Of a DNA stretch of 61,377 bases, positions 8,068-17,099 are shown piece after piece. The translations under genes were made by a program, and so were the position numbers. How positions within the stretch are numbered: the first letter of the stretch is position 1; every line of letters begins with the position of its first letter. A model generated the notes under the pieces. That model was not told where the DNA came from. It did not search any database and was given only the letters and a program-made list of their open reading frames with translations. Source of the DNA: Acidobacteriota bacterium (lineage in GTDB: Bacteria > Acidobacteriota > Terriglobia > UBA7540); NCBI GenBank assembly GCA_902812465.1, contig CADDZE010000022.1:1-61377 (forward strand). The letters run 5' to 3'.

Positions 8068-9089
8068 CTATCTCACCGCCCCGGCCAAGCCGTCCGGACC
8101 TCTGCCCGTCTCGATGCGGCCTATCACTTCCAGCTTGGCGAGATCGATGACGGCGACATTATGGTCCGGGCTACAGGCAATATAGACGCGTGAACCGTCC
8201 GGCTGCATCAGGATGCCGGCGGCGCTATGGTCAAGCCTGATGCGCTTTACTTCCTTCTTGGTTCCGCTGTCAAACACCGCTAGGTCACCGGTACCCAGGG
8301 ATGAAACGAACACCAGTCGGCTATCTGGTGTGAACTTGAGGCGGTTCGCTCCTCGCACATGGGCACTTAGGGTTTCTGCAGTCTTCCTACTTGCGATATC
8401 CACGATGGAAATGGTGCCGTCCTGCGCATTCGCTACCCAAAGCTCCTTGCCGTCAGGCGAAACATCGAAGCCTTCTGCGCCCTGGCCACCGGCACTACGG
8501 TTTCGTTCCAGTCGGTCATTTCTGTACCGCCAGGCAAACCTCGAGGGCCCGCCGGATGCGTTACCTTCTCGATGATGTTGACAGTGGCGGAGCCCACGTT
8601 TGACGTGAAGATGCAGCCGAGATCGTTCGACACCACAACCATGTGCGTCCGGTTCTGGCCAGTGCCCAGGATCCAATCGACCCGGCGGGTGGGAGGGTCA
8701 TAGCGACCAATCACCTTGCTTGCCTCGGCCGTAAAACAAAGTCCTCCGCCGGCAAACCAGAGGACGTGAGGTCCATGCAAAGGTCCGAGATCGATGCGAG
8801 CAAGAGCCTTCTGCCCCGCCAGGTCGACAACGGAAATCGTGTTGTAGGCTCCAAAGCCGTAATTCGAGATGTAGGCGAGTTTCTCGTCAGGAGACGCAAC
8901 CACGTCGTGGGGATCGGGCCTGGCAGGCACCCGGGTGACCACCTTCCGGGTTCCCGGATCGACAATGGCTAGCGATGCGTCCTGTTTTTCGAGCACCAGC
9001 AGGGCCGGTGAGGGAGTGCTCTGCGCAGGGAGGGTCCCTCCGGCTGCAGAGCAAACTAGGGCAAGGATAGCGGGAACTCTGGATATCAT
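8068..9089 (-). pseudogene. Secreted YVTN-type beta-propeller protein, one frameshift
   Basis: The first part (from the ATG at 9089) has a signal peptide (MISRVPAILALVCSAAGGTL) and YVTN-like blades: LVLEKQDASLAIVDPGTRKV, ASPDEKLAYISNYGFGAYNT, ISVVDLAGQKALARIDLG. Near 8485, after WNETVVPV, the frame changes by one base and the propeller continues as GAEGFDVSPDGKELWVANAQ, TISIVDIASRK, LVFVSSLGTGDLAVFDSG, VYIACSPDHNVAVIDLAKL and ends GRGPDGLAG. Together they make one protein of about 340 aa. No other damage is visible, so this is either a very recent frameshift or a single-base assembly error. Such propellers are usually exported; function unknown. Confidence 0.8.
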
Positions 9090-9170
9090 TGGCTGCGCCT
9101 CCGGCTGAAGCTGCTTCCGGATGGTCCGTCATATCCGCACATATTCACCCCACTCATTAACCGAGCGACG

Positions 9171-11378
9171 CTACCCGAAGAATCCTGTCGCCAGGAACAA
9201 ATTCTCCAGCCAAAAGATCCACCGCACATACCAGCGCGCGGCGCCGCGATTATCTTCGTGTGCGATGAAGCTGTTATTGGTGAAGTTAGCCTCGAGGGCC
9301 AGCTTCTGCTCAGGGTCGACCTCGGCGGACACCACCTTCGATGGCCTCTCATAGGTGTACTTGACCCAGCGATACTGGCCGTCCCATTGCTCATGGACTG
9401 TCTCTCCGTTGTCGAAGCGCACCAGCACGTCCACCGGGGCGGTTACCTCGCCTAGTCTGCGAACAACCACGGTGGAGCGGTAGATTGCAGGCTCGGCCGG
9501 TGCCTGGCCGGCGGGATGAAAGACCTTCCTTCCAGCTTCGTCATAGACTCCGATCTTTTCCCCGAGGAGACGCGCGCTGATACTAGCGATGGCATAGTCT
9601 GCCAGATTGGAGTTGTAGAAGAACTGCTGGAAAAACCAGTCCATGTTGCGCCCCGAAACTTCGTTGACTACATTGATGAAGTCCTGCGTGCACGGGTGGC
9701 GGTAGCGCCACCGTTGGTGATAGGTGCGCATTACGCGTGCCATGACGTCCGAACCGAGGTAGCTCTCGAGCGTGCGCAGAGTGAGGGCCGTGCGCGCGTA
9801 AGAGTTCAAACCGTAGCTGGCACCATTCAGGTACTGCCACCCGTAGCGCACCAGATTGTCATCCTTCACGTTGCTTAAGTAGAAGCCCCGACCAGCAGTG
9901 CGCTCAGGCTCGGAGACACACGAGAAGTAAGGTCCCAGGGGGACGCTACCGACGCCGGCGAAGGGAAAGGGGGGAAGATCGGCGCGAGCCCAGGCGAAGG
10001 CAAGGAGAGGGACGCCAGCGAAGCGTTCGTAGGAGCAGGCCGGTGGATAAGCGGCTTCGAGAACCTTACCATCGGAATACGTGTTAAAGCCCTCGTCTAG
10101 CCAGGGCTCCTCAAATTCGTTGTTACCCACCAGGCCGTACCAGAACTGGTGACCAAACTCGTGCACGGTGACGCCCTCCGGACTCAGTTCGCGTGCCGCG
10201 GGCCAGAACGATGTTCCGACAGTGATGAAGGTTGGGTACTCCATGCAACAAGTAGCGGAATTGCGGGGTGCATCGACAATCGTCATTGTGTCATAGGGAT
10301 ACTCGCCGTACCAAAGGCCGAAGTACTTTATGCCATTGAAGACGGCGCGGAAGTAACGGTCCGCCACGTTAACATGATCCGGCTGAAGCAGGAACGTGAC
10401 GTCCACGTTGCGCAACGCGACGTCCTCCTCCCGCACGCCAAACACCCGCGCCCAGTAAGAAAGGTCGGAGTCCGTCACCTCGCGAGTCCAGTTGAATGTG
10501 CGAGTGAGCTTCACAAAGCGAGGACTAGCCGCCCAGGCAAAATCGTGGACATCCTCCTGGTAGTAGTTGTAGGTCGTCGTGCCATCGGAATTTCGCTGTT
10601 CGGTCCGCTGGAAGCCGGTTGCACCCACTACGTAGTTCGAAGGAGCAGTCAGGTCGACGTCGTAAGAGCCGTAATCGGCGTAGAACTCCGTGTGAGCGTG
10701 GTATTGGTGGCAGTTCCAGCCTCCCTGCTGGCGGCTGCGCTCGCCGGCTGCCTCGTAGACCCCGATCTTGGGAAACCACTGGGCGATAAGGAAGTAGTCG
10801 CCTTCGTAGCCGCTGCGGTTGATGGCCAGGGGGAGCTTGGAAGTGAAGTCCACTTCGAGAGTGATGGTGCCGTGAGGTGGAATTGGCTGAGGGAGAACGA
10901 GTCGCATTACCGTTTGGTCTGCAGCGTTATCGTCGTCGGGATGGACAAAGGTCATGGCGGGCGTCAGATCGGGCCCACCGGCAATGCGAATCCGGTTTAC
11001 ATCGATCCATCCCCACTTATCTTCGCCACCCTGACCTATCCAGCGTTCGCGAGGATGACTGCCCTCCTCCGCTGACTCGCGCATCAGGGTGCTGTCTTCG
11101 TTCTTGAATGCGTTTAAGTAGAGGTGGAAATAGAGGTCGGGAATCGTGTCGTTGGTGTGATTCCACCATGCCAGCGTGTAGTGCCCCTTAACGGTCTTTG
11201 AGGCCGGATCGAGCCGCGCCGCCATCCTGTAACGAACGATAGGGTGCTCGATGTGCGAAACATAAGTTTGCGGTTGAGCTTGGGGAACGGTCAAGGCAGC
11301 GAACAAGGAACCTAGAAGGATGTGTCGGGTGCAAATGGCTCTAGTCATGTGCCAGGTGATGGTTGTGCGTTCACACAT
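9171..11378 (-). CDS. Secreted M1-family (gluzincin) metallopeptidase
   Basis: A 735-aa protein. An N-terminal signal-like stretch (HILLGSLFAALTVPQAQP) is followed by the M1 beta-sandwich (YTLAWWNHTNDTIPDLYFHL, PHGTITLEVDFTSKLPL) and the catalytic domain. The zinc site is HEFGHQFWYG followed 18 residues later by Glu in WLDEGFNTY, an exact HExxH-x18-E. The substrate-recognition GxMEN motif appears as CCMEYPTF, a variant seen in bacterial M1 relatives. The C-terminal part includes VVVRRLGEVTAPVDVLVRF, a beta-rich domain. It likely trims peptides outside the cytoplasm. The first start at 11378 is used; an ATG at 11348 is the alternative and gives a tidier signal peptide. Downstream the gene is followed by an M20 peptidase gene that lies upstream of it on the same strand. 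Confidence 0.9.
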   Translation of the reverse strand: MCERTTITWHMTRAICTRHILLGSLFAALTVPQAQPQTYVSHIEHPIVRYRMAARLDPASKTVKGHYTLAWWNHTNDTIPDLYFHLYLNAFKNEDSTLMRESAEEGSHPRERWIGQGGEDKWGWIDVNRIRIAGGPDLTPAMTFVHPDDDNAADQTVMRLVLPQPIPPHGTITLEVDFTSKLPLAINRSGYEGDYFLIAQWFPKIGVYEAAGERSRQQGGWNCHQYHAHTEFYADYGSYDVDLTAPSNYVVGATGFQRTEQRNSDGTTTYNYYQEDVHDFAWAASPRFVKLTRTFNWTREVTDSDLSYWARVFGVREEDVALRNVDVTFLLQPDHVNVADRYFRAVFNGIKYFGLWYGEYPYDTMTIVDAPRNSATCCMEYPTFITVGTSFWPAARELSPEGVTVHEFGHQFWYGLVGNNEFEEPWLDEGFNTYSDGKVLEAAYPPACSYERFAGVPLLAFAWARADLPPFPFAGVGSVPLGPYFSCVSEPERTAGRGFYLSNVKDDNLVRYGWQYLNGASYGLNSYARTALTLRTLESYLGSDVMARVMRTYHQRWRYRHPCTQDFINVVNEVSGRNMDWFFQQFFYNSNLADYAIASISARLLGEKIGVYDEAGRKVFHPAGQAPAEPAIYRSTVVVRRLGEVTAPVDVLVRFDNGETVHEQWDGQYRWVKYTYERPSKVVSAEVDPEQKLALEANFTNNSFIAHEDNRGAARWYVRWIFWLENLFLATGFFG

Positions 11379-11476
11379 GAAACGATATACTCCGCGAGCG
11401 AGCCAGAGGGTGAGCCTTCAGTGGTGCGAGCTCGCGTGCCGCCGCTATCACGACTGGCGTGAGTGAAGAGATGCCG

Positions 11477-12856
11477 TCACTCCTGTCCTAGTATTTCGAA
11501 GTAACGTCCCACGGCTTCAATGCCGCGATAGAAATTGGGCAGATGAAACTTCTCGTTGGGCGCATGCAGATTATCGTCCGGCAGACCGAAACCCATCATT
11601 ACCACGGGGATCTTCAGGTGGTCAGTCAGGATACCGACGATGGGAATTGATCCTCCCGACCGCATGTAGACGGTTTTCTTTCTGAACACGTCCGACAAGG
11701 CTTCAGCAGCGGCTTTCACATAACGATTGTCCGTGCTGACTACCGAGGCAGGAGCAGAACTGAGAACGCGTACCTTCGTCTGGATACCCCTGGGTGTCAG
11801 CTTCTTGACGTATGCGGTATATTGGCGGACTACTTCCTTGGGATCCATACGGGGAACCAAGCGCATGCTGATCTTGGCGGTGGCGACGGCCGGAATGACC
11901 GTTTTGGCGCCTTCGCCCGTGAAGCCGCCACGGATGCCGTGTACTTCGAACGTCGGACGTGCCCAAGTGCGCTCAAGCACTGAGTAGCCCTTCTCACCCG
12001 TGAGGGCGGTGGAGCCAATTTCTGTTTTGAGATACTTCTTTTCGTTGAAAGGCAGGTGCCGCCAGGCCTCGAGCTCCTTCTTGCTTGGTTTCTCCACCCT
12101 CTTGTAGAAACCGGGAATGCGGATCTTCCCGTCCCGTCCCTTCATTCCGCTAATGATCTCGGCCAAGGCTTGAAGCGGATTAGGAGCTACCCCACCATAA
12201 ACGCCTGAGTGCAGGTCATGCGCGGGGCCTCGGGCTTCGAGCTCGGTGTAGACCAGGCCGCGCAGCCCAGTGGTGATGGTCGGCAAGCCGGGCGCAAACA
12301 TCTCTGTGTCGCAGATAACGGCGGCGTCCGCTTTCAGGCGATCGCGGTGCTTGGGCACATACTCCTGAATGTGCTGGCCGCCCATCTCCTCCTCGCCTTC
12401 GATCAGAAACTTTAAATTCACCGGCAGCCCGCCTTCTGTGCGGAGAAAACCCTCGACGGCTTTCATCAGCAGGTAGGTTTGTCCTTTATCGTCTACAGCG
12501 CCGCGCGCGTAGATATTGTCGTTGCGTACCGCCGGCTCAAAAGGGGGCGAAGTCCAGTCCTCAAGTGGGTCTGGTGGCTGCACGTCGTAGTGGCCGTAAA
12601 GCAGCAGAGTCGGCTTGTGCTTCGCGCCCAGCCACTCGGCATAGACCAGCGGATGACGGTCCGGCCCGCCCTCGATCACTTCCACCAGCCGCATTCCCAT
12701 GGTGCGCAGTTCGTCGGCGATGAAGTCCGCGGCGCGGTGCACGTCTGAGCGGTACTCGGGCAAGGTGCTAATGCTTGGAATCTTCAGCAGGCGCTTAAGT
12801 CCCTCGAGAAACTGCTGCTGGTTTGCTCGATAGTACTCGAACGCTGCAGTGCTCAT
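11477..12856 (-). CDS. M20-family dipeptidase (metallopeptidase)
   Basis: A 459-aa cytosolic di-zinc peptidase of the M20 family, the length of carnosinase/PepV-like dipeptidases. Metal and catalytic residues are visible: LLYGHYDVQPPDPLEDW (first His and the catalytic Asp), ARGAVDDKGQ (bridging Asp), EGEEEMGGQHI (catalytic and metal Glu), VICDTEMF (metal Asp) and the late HAPNEKFHL His. The dimerisation domain carries HDLHSGVYGGVAPNP. It should cleave dipeptides to amino acids. It lies 98 bp before the M1 peptidase gene on the same strand, so the two could form a peptide-scavenging operon. Confidence 0.94.
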   Translation of the reverse strand: MSTAAFEYYRANQQQFLEGLKRLLKIPSISTLPEYRSDVHRAADFIADELRTMGMRLVEVIEGGPDRHPLVYAEWLGAKHKPTLLLYGHYDVQPPDPLEDWTSPPFEPAVRNDNIYARGAVDDKGQTYLLMKAVEGFLRTEGGLPVNLKFLIEGEEEMGGQHIQEYVPKHRDRLKADAAVICDTEMFAPGLPTITTGLRGLVYTELEARGPAHDLHSGVYGGVAPNPLQALAEIISGMKGRDGKIRIPGFYKRVEKPSKKELEAWRHLPFNEKKYLKTEIGSTALTGEKGYSVLERTWARPTFEVHGIRGGFTGEGAKTVIPAVATAKISMRLVPRMDPKEVVRQYTAYVKKLTPRGIQTKVRVLSSAPASVVSTDNRYVKAAAEALSDVFRKKTVYMRSGGSIPIVGILTDHLKIPVVMMGFGLPDDNLHAPNEKFHLPNFYRGIEAVGRYFEILGQE

Positions 12857-12930
12857 GATGCCTCCCGCACGGGGTACTTCGCGTCCGCTTTCAGCTCGCC
12901 CCGGCGCTTCGCTTCACAACCTGTTGCTAG

Positions 12931-13203
12931 TCAGCTTCCTGGGCAGGGTCTGCCCACCACAAGGTTCTCTCCTGTCGTGACGCGGCCATCCGTCGTCTTC
13001 CAAACACCCCCAGCCACTGCCCCGAAGTAGTATGTATTGGGCTGCCCCGGCACGCCTGCCACGGCCTCCGTTCGTCCGCCACGGAAGGGACCGATCAAAC
13101 GCCATCGGAGGCCGCTGAAAAGGCTGGGATCGACTTGGGCCCGCGCACCCGCCATCATTGTGGCCGTAACTGCGAAAGCAGTGAGAACGCGTAGCCAAGG
13201 CAC
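12931..13203 (-). pseudogene. N-terminal stub of a VPS10/BNR-repeat (sortilin-like) protein
   Basis: From a GTG at 13203 the frame gives a signal peptide (LRVLTAFAVTATMMAGARAQ), then LFSGLRWRLIGPFRGGRTEA, VAGVPGQPNTYYFGAVAGGV and WKTTDGR, the start of large exported Asp-box/VPS10 beta-propellers that are normally about 1,000 aa. After WKTTDGR the similarity ends and the frame stops within 20 residues. Only about 75 codons of the gene survive, so it is a deletion remnant. Confidence 0.7.
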
Positions 13204-13339
13204 GCCTTTTATACCGAGGAATCCCGGAGATGGCCCCGCGCGCCGCGCCTTCGCTTCGTTGCACCTGCTGAAGCATTTCTGATGGAATCCGAACGCGCAA
13301 GTGTACATCTAGCCAGGCCACCCGAGGCAAGAATTTTGT

Positions 13340-13540
13340 CTAAGTGCGGCTGGCGGGAGTGTGCTCCGAGGGCTGTTGGCTGGCAGCTGCAGTGTTCGCT
13401 CGAATCGCCGGTGCGGACTGCTCAAGAGGATAGCCAAGAGCGCGCCACGCTTCAAATCCACCTTGCAGAGGGCGCACACGAGAAATGCCTCTTCTTCGCA
13501 AGAGGAGCGCCACCCGGGCGCTGGTAGCTTCGTTGGGTCA
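13340..13540 (-). other. In-frame continuation of the rhodanese domain after TGA
   Basis: Directly after the TGA the same frame reads PNEATSARVALLLRRRGISR, VRPLQGGFEAWRALGYPLEQ, then a tail to TAG at 13342-13340. This is the exact C-terminal half of a rhodanese domain, undamaged. On the transcript, nucleotides 19-35 counted from the U of the UGA form a hairpin, AGCGCC-CGGGU-GGCGCU (13522-13506), with a G-rich apical loop 24 nt from the UGA, in the distance range of bacterial SECIS elements. GC-rich coding DNA makes such hairpins common, so this is suggestive only. Confidence 0.6.
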
Positions 13541-14344
13541 AGTGCAGTAAAGCACCACTTCGCGGTCCCGCGGGATCTCCTCGTGCCGTTGCTCAAGCTC
13601 CTCCGGGAGTAAATGCAAAGCGCCGGGCACCTTCACATTCTCGGCCTCGAACTCGTTTGAGTGGCGCAGGTCCACAACGACGACAGGCTCGCCCGCATCC
13701 AGCCGTTGCTTAAGCTCCTCAGGAGTGATTCGCGCGATCCGCAGTGATCGAATGAATCGCCGCCTCTCGACGTACTTCCAAGTGAGGTAAGCTGTGAAGG
13801 CGGCAGCCACCAAAAGGGCGACGCCCCTGCCGAGGTGGATCGCGTAGAGGGCGACGCGGTCGAGCTGACGACTAAAGATGTAACCCACACCGCTGTAGGT
13901 GCCCACCCAAAGTGCAGCTCCGGCCGCGTCCCAGGCGACGAAGCGCCCCAAGCGCATTCCCAGCATACCCGCCAAAGGTGGGGCGGCCGTGCCTAGACCC
14001 GGAAGAAATTTCGCCAACAGCAGTGCGCGACCTCCTTGGCTCGCGAAGGCGTTCTCGGTGCGGCGGACGCATGAGTCCGGCTCCAGTGAAATGCTGCATA
14101 AAAACTTGAGAATGCTGTGGCCTCGCTCCCGCCCGAGTTGATACCACATCAAGTCTGCAAGGAGAGAAGCTAGAACGGCCAGGGTGAAAGCCAGCCAGAA
14201 CGACACTTCTTTTGCGCCGGCCAAAGCACCCAGAGCGAGCAGGATGGGAAGAGAAGGAATGGGCAAGCCGATTTGTTCTGCCAGCACCCAACCGAAGAGC
14301 AGGGCGTAGCCATGATCGCGGAGAAATTCAAAGGCTTCATTCAT
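13538..14344 (-). CDS. DedA/SNARE-associated membrane protein fused to a rhodanese domain (ends at an in-frame TGA)
   Basis: The ATG at 14344 opens MNEAFEFLRDHGYALLFGWV; the frame also opens at 14401. Residues about 1-190 are a DedA domain: EQIGLPIPSLPILLALGALA, LADLMWYQLGRERG, KFLPGLGTAAPPLAGMLGM and several membrane helices. DedA proteins act as undecaprenyl-phosphate or phospholipid flippase-like transporters. A final helix leads into a rhodanese domain (ITPEELKQRLDAGEPVVVVD, LRHSNEFEAENVKVPGALHL, DREVVLYCT) that stops at TGA (13540-13538) in the middle of the active-site loop. Homologues have Cys there (YCTCPNEA). Coding continues in the same frame for 66 more codons (see 13340-13540). 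It is either a nonsense-truncated gene or a selenocysteine or readthrough gene. Confidence 0.8.
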   Translation of the reverse strand: MNEAFEFLRDHGYALLFGWVLAEQIGLPIPSLPILLALGALAGAKEVSFWLAFTLAVLASLLADLMWYQLGRERGHSILKFLCSISLEPDSCVRRTENAFASQGGRALLLAKFLPGLGTAAPPLAGMLGMRLGRFVAWDAAGAALWVGTYSGVGYIFSRQLDRVALYAIHLGRGVALLVAAAFTAYLTWKYVERRRFIRSLRIARITPEELKQRLDAGEPVVVVDLRHSNEFEAENVKVPGALHLLPEELEQRHEEIPRDREVVLYCT

Positions 14345-14526
14345 ACGCGCTAGGCGATCACTCCACGGCTCTCGATAGCCATTCTCCAGCTGGGAAAGCA
14401 CGACAAGGAGCTTTCCTGTTCGCTGGCTATGGTGCGTTGTTCATCCCCTTTAGATGGCCGGGTGGTTCTGTTTGTTCGTCGTCGGCCCAGGGCGGGGAGA
14501 CGCCATGGAGGACTCCCGTTGTTGCA

Positions 14527-15636
14527 CTATGACGAAATGGAATGACCGCTCTTCGGGCAAGTGCTCAGCTCGTGCACCGAATCGACAAGCGTTCGGACAT
14601 GGTCTGCTGGCGTGTCCGGCAGAATGCCGTGACCCAGGTTGAAGATATGGCCAGGGCGGCCGCCAGCTTGCTCGAGGATTCTCTGAGTGCGCAGCCGAAT
14701 GTAGGTCGGTGCGGCGTAAAGTACCGCGGGATCCAGGTTGCCCTGCACCGCCACATCCGCACCGAGGCGCGCCCATGCTTCATCCAGTTCGACGCGGTGA
14801 TCCAATCCGATAATTTCTCCACCCGCCTCCCGCATCACTTCGAGCAGTCCGGCTGTACCGGTCCCAAAGTGGATCACCGGCACTCCGGATTGGATCGAGC
14901 GCAGCAGCGACTGCGAATGAGGCAGCACAAATTCGCGATAGTCAGCTGGTCCCAGGCACCCCACCCATGTATCGAAGACTTGAATGGCCTGTACTCCGGC
15001 CGCAATCTGTGCGTTCACGTAACGTGCCAAGTTGCGGCTGAGGTGTTCCATCAAAGTGTGCCAGGCTACGGCTTCACGATGCATAAAGGCCCTAGTGCGC
15101 CGGTAGTCTCGCGACGTGCCCCCTTCGATCAAATAGGACGCCAACGTGAAGGGCGCTGCGGCGAAGCCGATCAGGGGCTTGGAGGGGTCAAGGGCCGTGC
15201 GAGTACGGCGCACGGCTTCGAGAACGTAGGCCAAGGACTCCTCTGGCTCGACTTCACGCAGCCGCCGGACATCGGCTGGGTCACGGAGCGCCGGCGTGAC
15301 AACTGGGCCATCAGCGCGGCTGTACTCCAATTCCCAGCCCAGAGGCTCGACAATGAGCAGCAGGTCAGCGAAAAGAATCGCCGCATCCACGCCAAGCTGC
15401 TCCGTGGCTTTTACGGCGATTTCGGCCGCTAGGTCGGGATTCTTGCAGAGCTGAAGAAAAGGGACACGATCGCGAAGTTCACGATACTCCTTCATGTAGC
15501 GCCCCGCTTGTCTCATCAGCCACACGGGGGTGACTTCCGTCGGCTCGCCGCGGCAAGCTTTCATGAAGGGCGAGTTCCACCAGGGTGGAACGGGAGCCGC
15601 CGGACCGTGTGATGCGACAGGCTGGGGATGTTTCAT
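14527..15636 (-). CDS. hemE: Uroporphyrinogen III decarboxylase
   Basis: A 369-aa enzyme of usual HemE length (about 350) with all signatures: PVWLMRQAGRYMKEYRELR (substrate-binding Arg and the family signature), AAILFADLLLIVEPLGWELE, GFAAAPFTLASYLIEGG, AIQVFDTWVGCLGPADY and FNLGHGILPDTP. HemE converts uroporphyrinogen III to coproporphyrinogen III in the cytosol. Its ATG overlaps the end of hemG by 4 nt (15633-15636), so translation is coupled. It is the last gene of a hemH-hemG-hemE operon. Confidence 0.97.
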   Translation of the reverse strand: MKHPQPVASHGPAAPVPPWWNSPFMKACRGEPTEVTPVWLMRQAGRYMKEYRELRDRVPFLQLCKNPDLAAEIAVKATEQLGVDAAILFADLLLIVEPLGWELEYSRADGPVVTPALRDPADVRRLREVEPEESLAYVLEAVRRTRTALDPSKPLIGFAAAPFTLASYLIEGGTSRDYRRTRAFMHREAVAWHTLMEHLSRNLARYVNAQIAAGVQAIQVFDTWVGCLGPADYREFVLPHSQSLLRSIQSGVPVIHFGTGTAGLLEVMREAGGEIIGLDHRVELDEAWARLGADVAVQGNLDPAVLYAAPTYIRLRTQRILEQAGGRPGHIFNLGHGILPDTPADHVRTLVDSVHELSTCPKSGHSISS

Positions 15637-17099
15637 AGCTGATTTAGGTGAGCAGCACTTCGGCCGCTGGCAGCTGAGGTTACAAATCGAAGAGCGCCCT
15701 CAGCGGCTCCGTTAGCCGACCGGATGCAGTCGGAGATGCCCACACCGTAGTAGGCATTGCCCGCCAGGAAAAGGCCTGGATGGTCCTCCAGCCTGCGCTC
15801 GACCTCGGCGACCCGTTTCGCGTGCCCGAGGGTATACTGCGGCATCGAGCTAGGCCAGCGATATACAAGCCCAAGAAGCGGTTCCACGGTCAGGCTCAAA
15901 ATTTCCGCAAGTTCTTGCCGGACCATGGCGATCAGGCTGGCATCATCGAGAGCGAGGGCACCTGGGTCGCGGACTCCGCCCAAGAAACAGCGCAGCAGCG
16001 CACACCCGGGCGGCGTACGATAGGCGAACTTCTGATGCACGAACGTGCACGCCAGCAGCCGGTGCCTTTCCTTGCATGGCACCAGCAGCCCGAAGCCGCG
16101 AGGAATACAAACAGGTGCCGAGTAAGCCAGAGAGACGGTTGCCGCCGAGCTGTAGGGAATCTCTGACAGAAGACGCGCGAGCTGCCCATCGGTTGAGTTC
16201 AAGAGGTGAGCGCAGCTATACGCCGGTAACGCCAGAATGACGGCCGCCGCCTCGAGAAATGCGCCGGCTTCGAATCGAACGGCGTAACCGTTGGCACCCG
16301 CCCTGGTTTCGATGGCGACTACGCGGCGGTTTCGACAGATGCGCTGCGGCTCCAGCCGCTTCTCCAAAGCGTTCACAAGTTGCTGCACTCCATCCTTCAA
16401 GGTCGTGAAGAGTGCTTGCTGCGGCTTCTCGCCAGCGGCGAGCCCGGTCTTGCCCTTGGCCCAGCGGGCGACACGCACCAGGTTGCGCTGACCGTAGAAT
16501 CGCGGCAGGGTGGAGCGCGCGCTCAGTGCCTCTGAGTCGCCGCCGAAAATGCCGGCCAGCATCGGGTCGGCAGCAGTTCGCAGCATGCCCTTGCCAAAAT
16601 GGCGGCCAACCAACGCCGCGACCGACTCGTCGCCCTCGCCGAGAGGTCTCGAGTCTTCCGGAGGACGGCCCGACCAGGCGCCCATCCACTCCGCCACCAC
16701 TCGTAGCTTGCTCGCGAAAGGAATAAGCCGCGAGCGCAGAACCGGTCCCAGTCGCGTGGGAACAAACAGCACCATCCCTTCAGGCAGTGGTTCCAGCCGC
16801 CCGCGGTGCAGAATATAGGTGCGGCGCTGGGTGTCGTTCGAGGCCAAAAGGGAGTCACCGAGGCCCAGCTCACGGCACAGTGAGACCGCATCCGGCTTCT
16901 CGGTCAGAAAGGAGTCGGGCCCCGCCTCTATCAGAAAGCCTCCCACCCGTTCGCTCAGGATGAGTCCGCCGAGACGAGGGGCAGACTCGATCAAAACCTC
17001 ATCAATCGGCGCACCGGAAAGCCGTGCCTGAGCGAGACGATACGCCGCAGCCAGCCCTGTGATTCCACCTCCAATTACGGCGATGCGGTGTGCGGTCAC
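15633..17099 (-). CDS. hemG: Protoporphyrinogen/coproporphyrinogen III oxidase (HemG/HemY type)
   Basis: A 488-aa FAD enzyme of the amine-oxidase superfamily. The dinucleotide motif IAVIGGGITGLAAAYRL lies at residues 5-21, followed by PRLGGLILSERVGGFLIEAG (second FAD contact). The C-terminal FAD motif reads GLFLAGNAYYGVGISDCIRS. The flavin oxidises protoporphyrinogen IX or coproporphyrinogen III using oxygen. Which substrate is preferred cannot be read here, as no hemQ is nearby. It overlaps hemH upstream and hemE downstream by 4 nt each. Confidence 0.95.
   Translation of the reverse strand: MTAHRIAVIGGGITGLAAAYRLAQARLSGAPIDEVLIESAPRLGGLILSERVGGFLIEAGPDSFLTEKPDAVSLCRELGLGDSLLASNDTQRRTYILHRGRLEPLPEGMVLFVPTRLGPVLRSRLIPFASKLRVVAEWMGAWSGRPPEDSRPLGEGDESVAALVGRHFGKGMLRTAADPMLAGIFGGDSEALSARSTLPRFYGQRNLVRVARWAKGKTGLAAGEKPQQALFTTLKDGVQQLVNALEKRLEPQRICRNRRVVAIETRAGANGYAVRFEAGAFLEAAAVILALPAYSCAHLLNSTDGQLARLLSEIPYSSAATVSLAYSAPVCIPRGFGLLVPCKERHRLLACTFVHQKFAYRTPPGCALLRCFLGGVRDPGALALDDASLIAMVRQELAEILSLTVEPLLGLVYRWPSSMPQYTLGHAKRVAEVERRLEDHPGLFLAGNAYYGVGISDCIRSANGAAEGALRFVTSAASGRSAAHLNQL

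Noticed and set aside
10149-11075. 308-aa plus-strand frame
   Set aside because: Antisense to the M1 peptidase, which has a complete catalytic signature.
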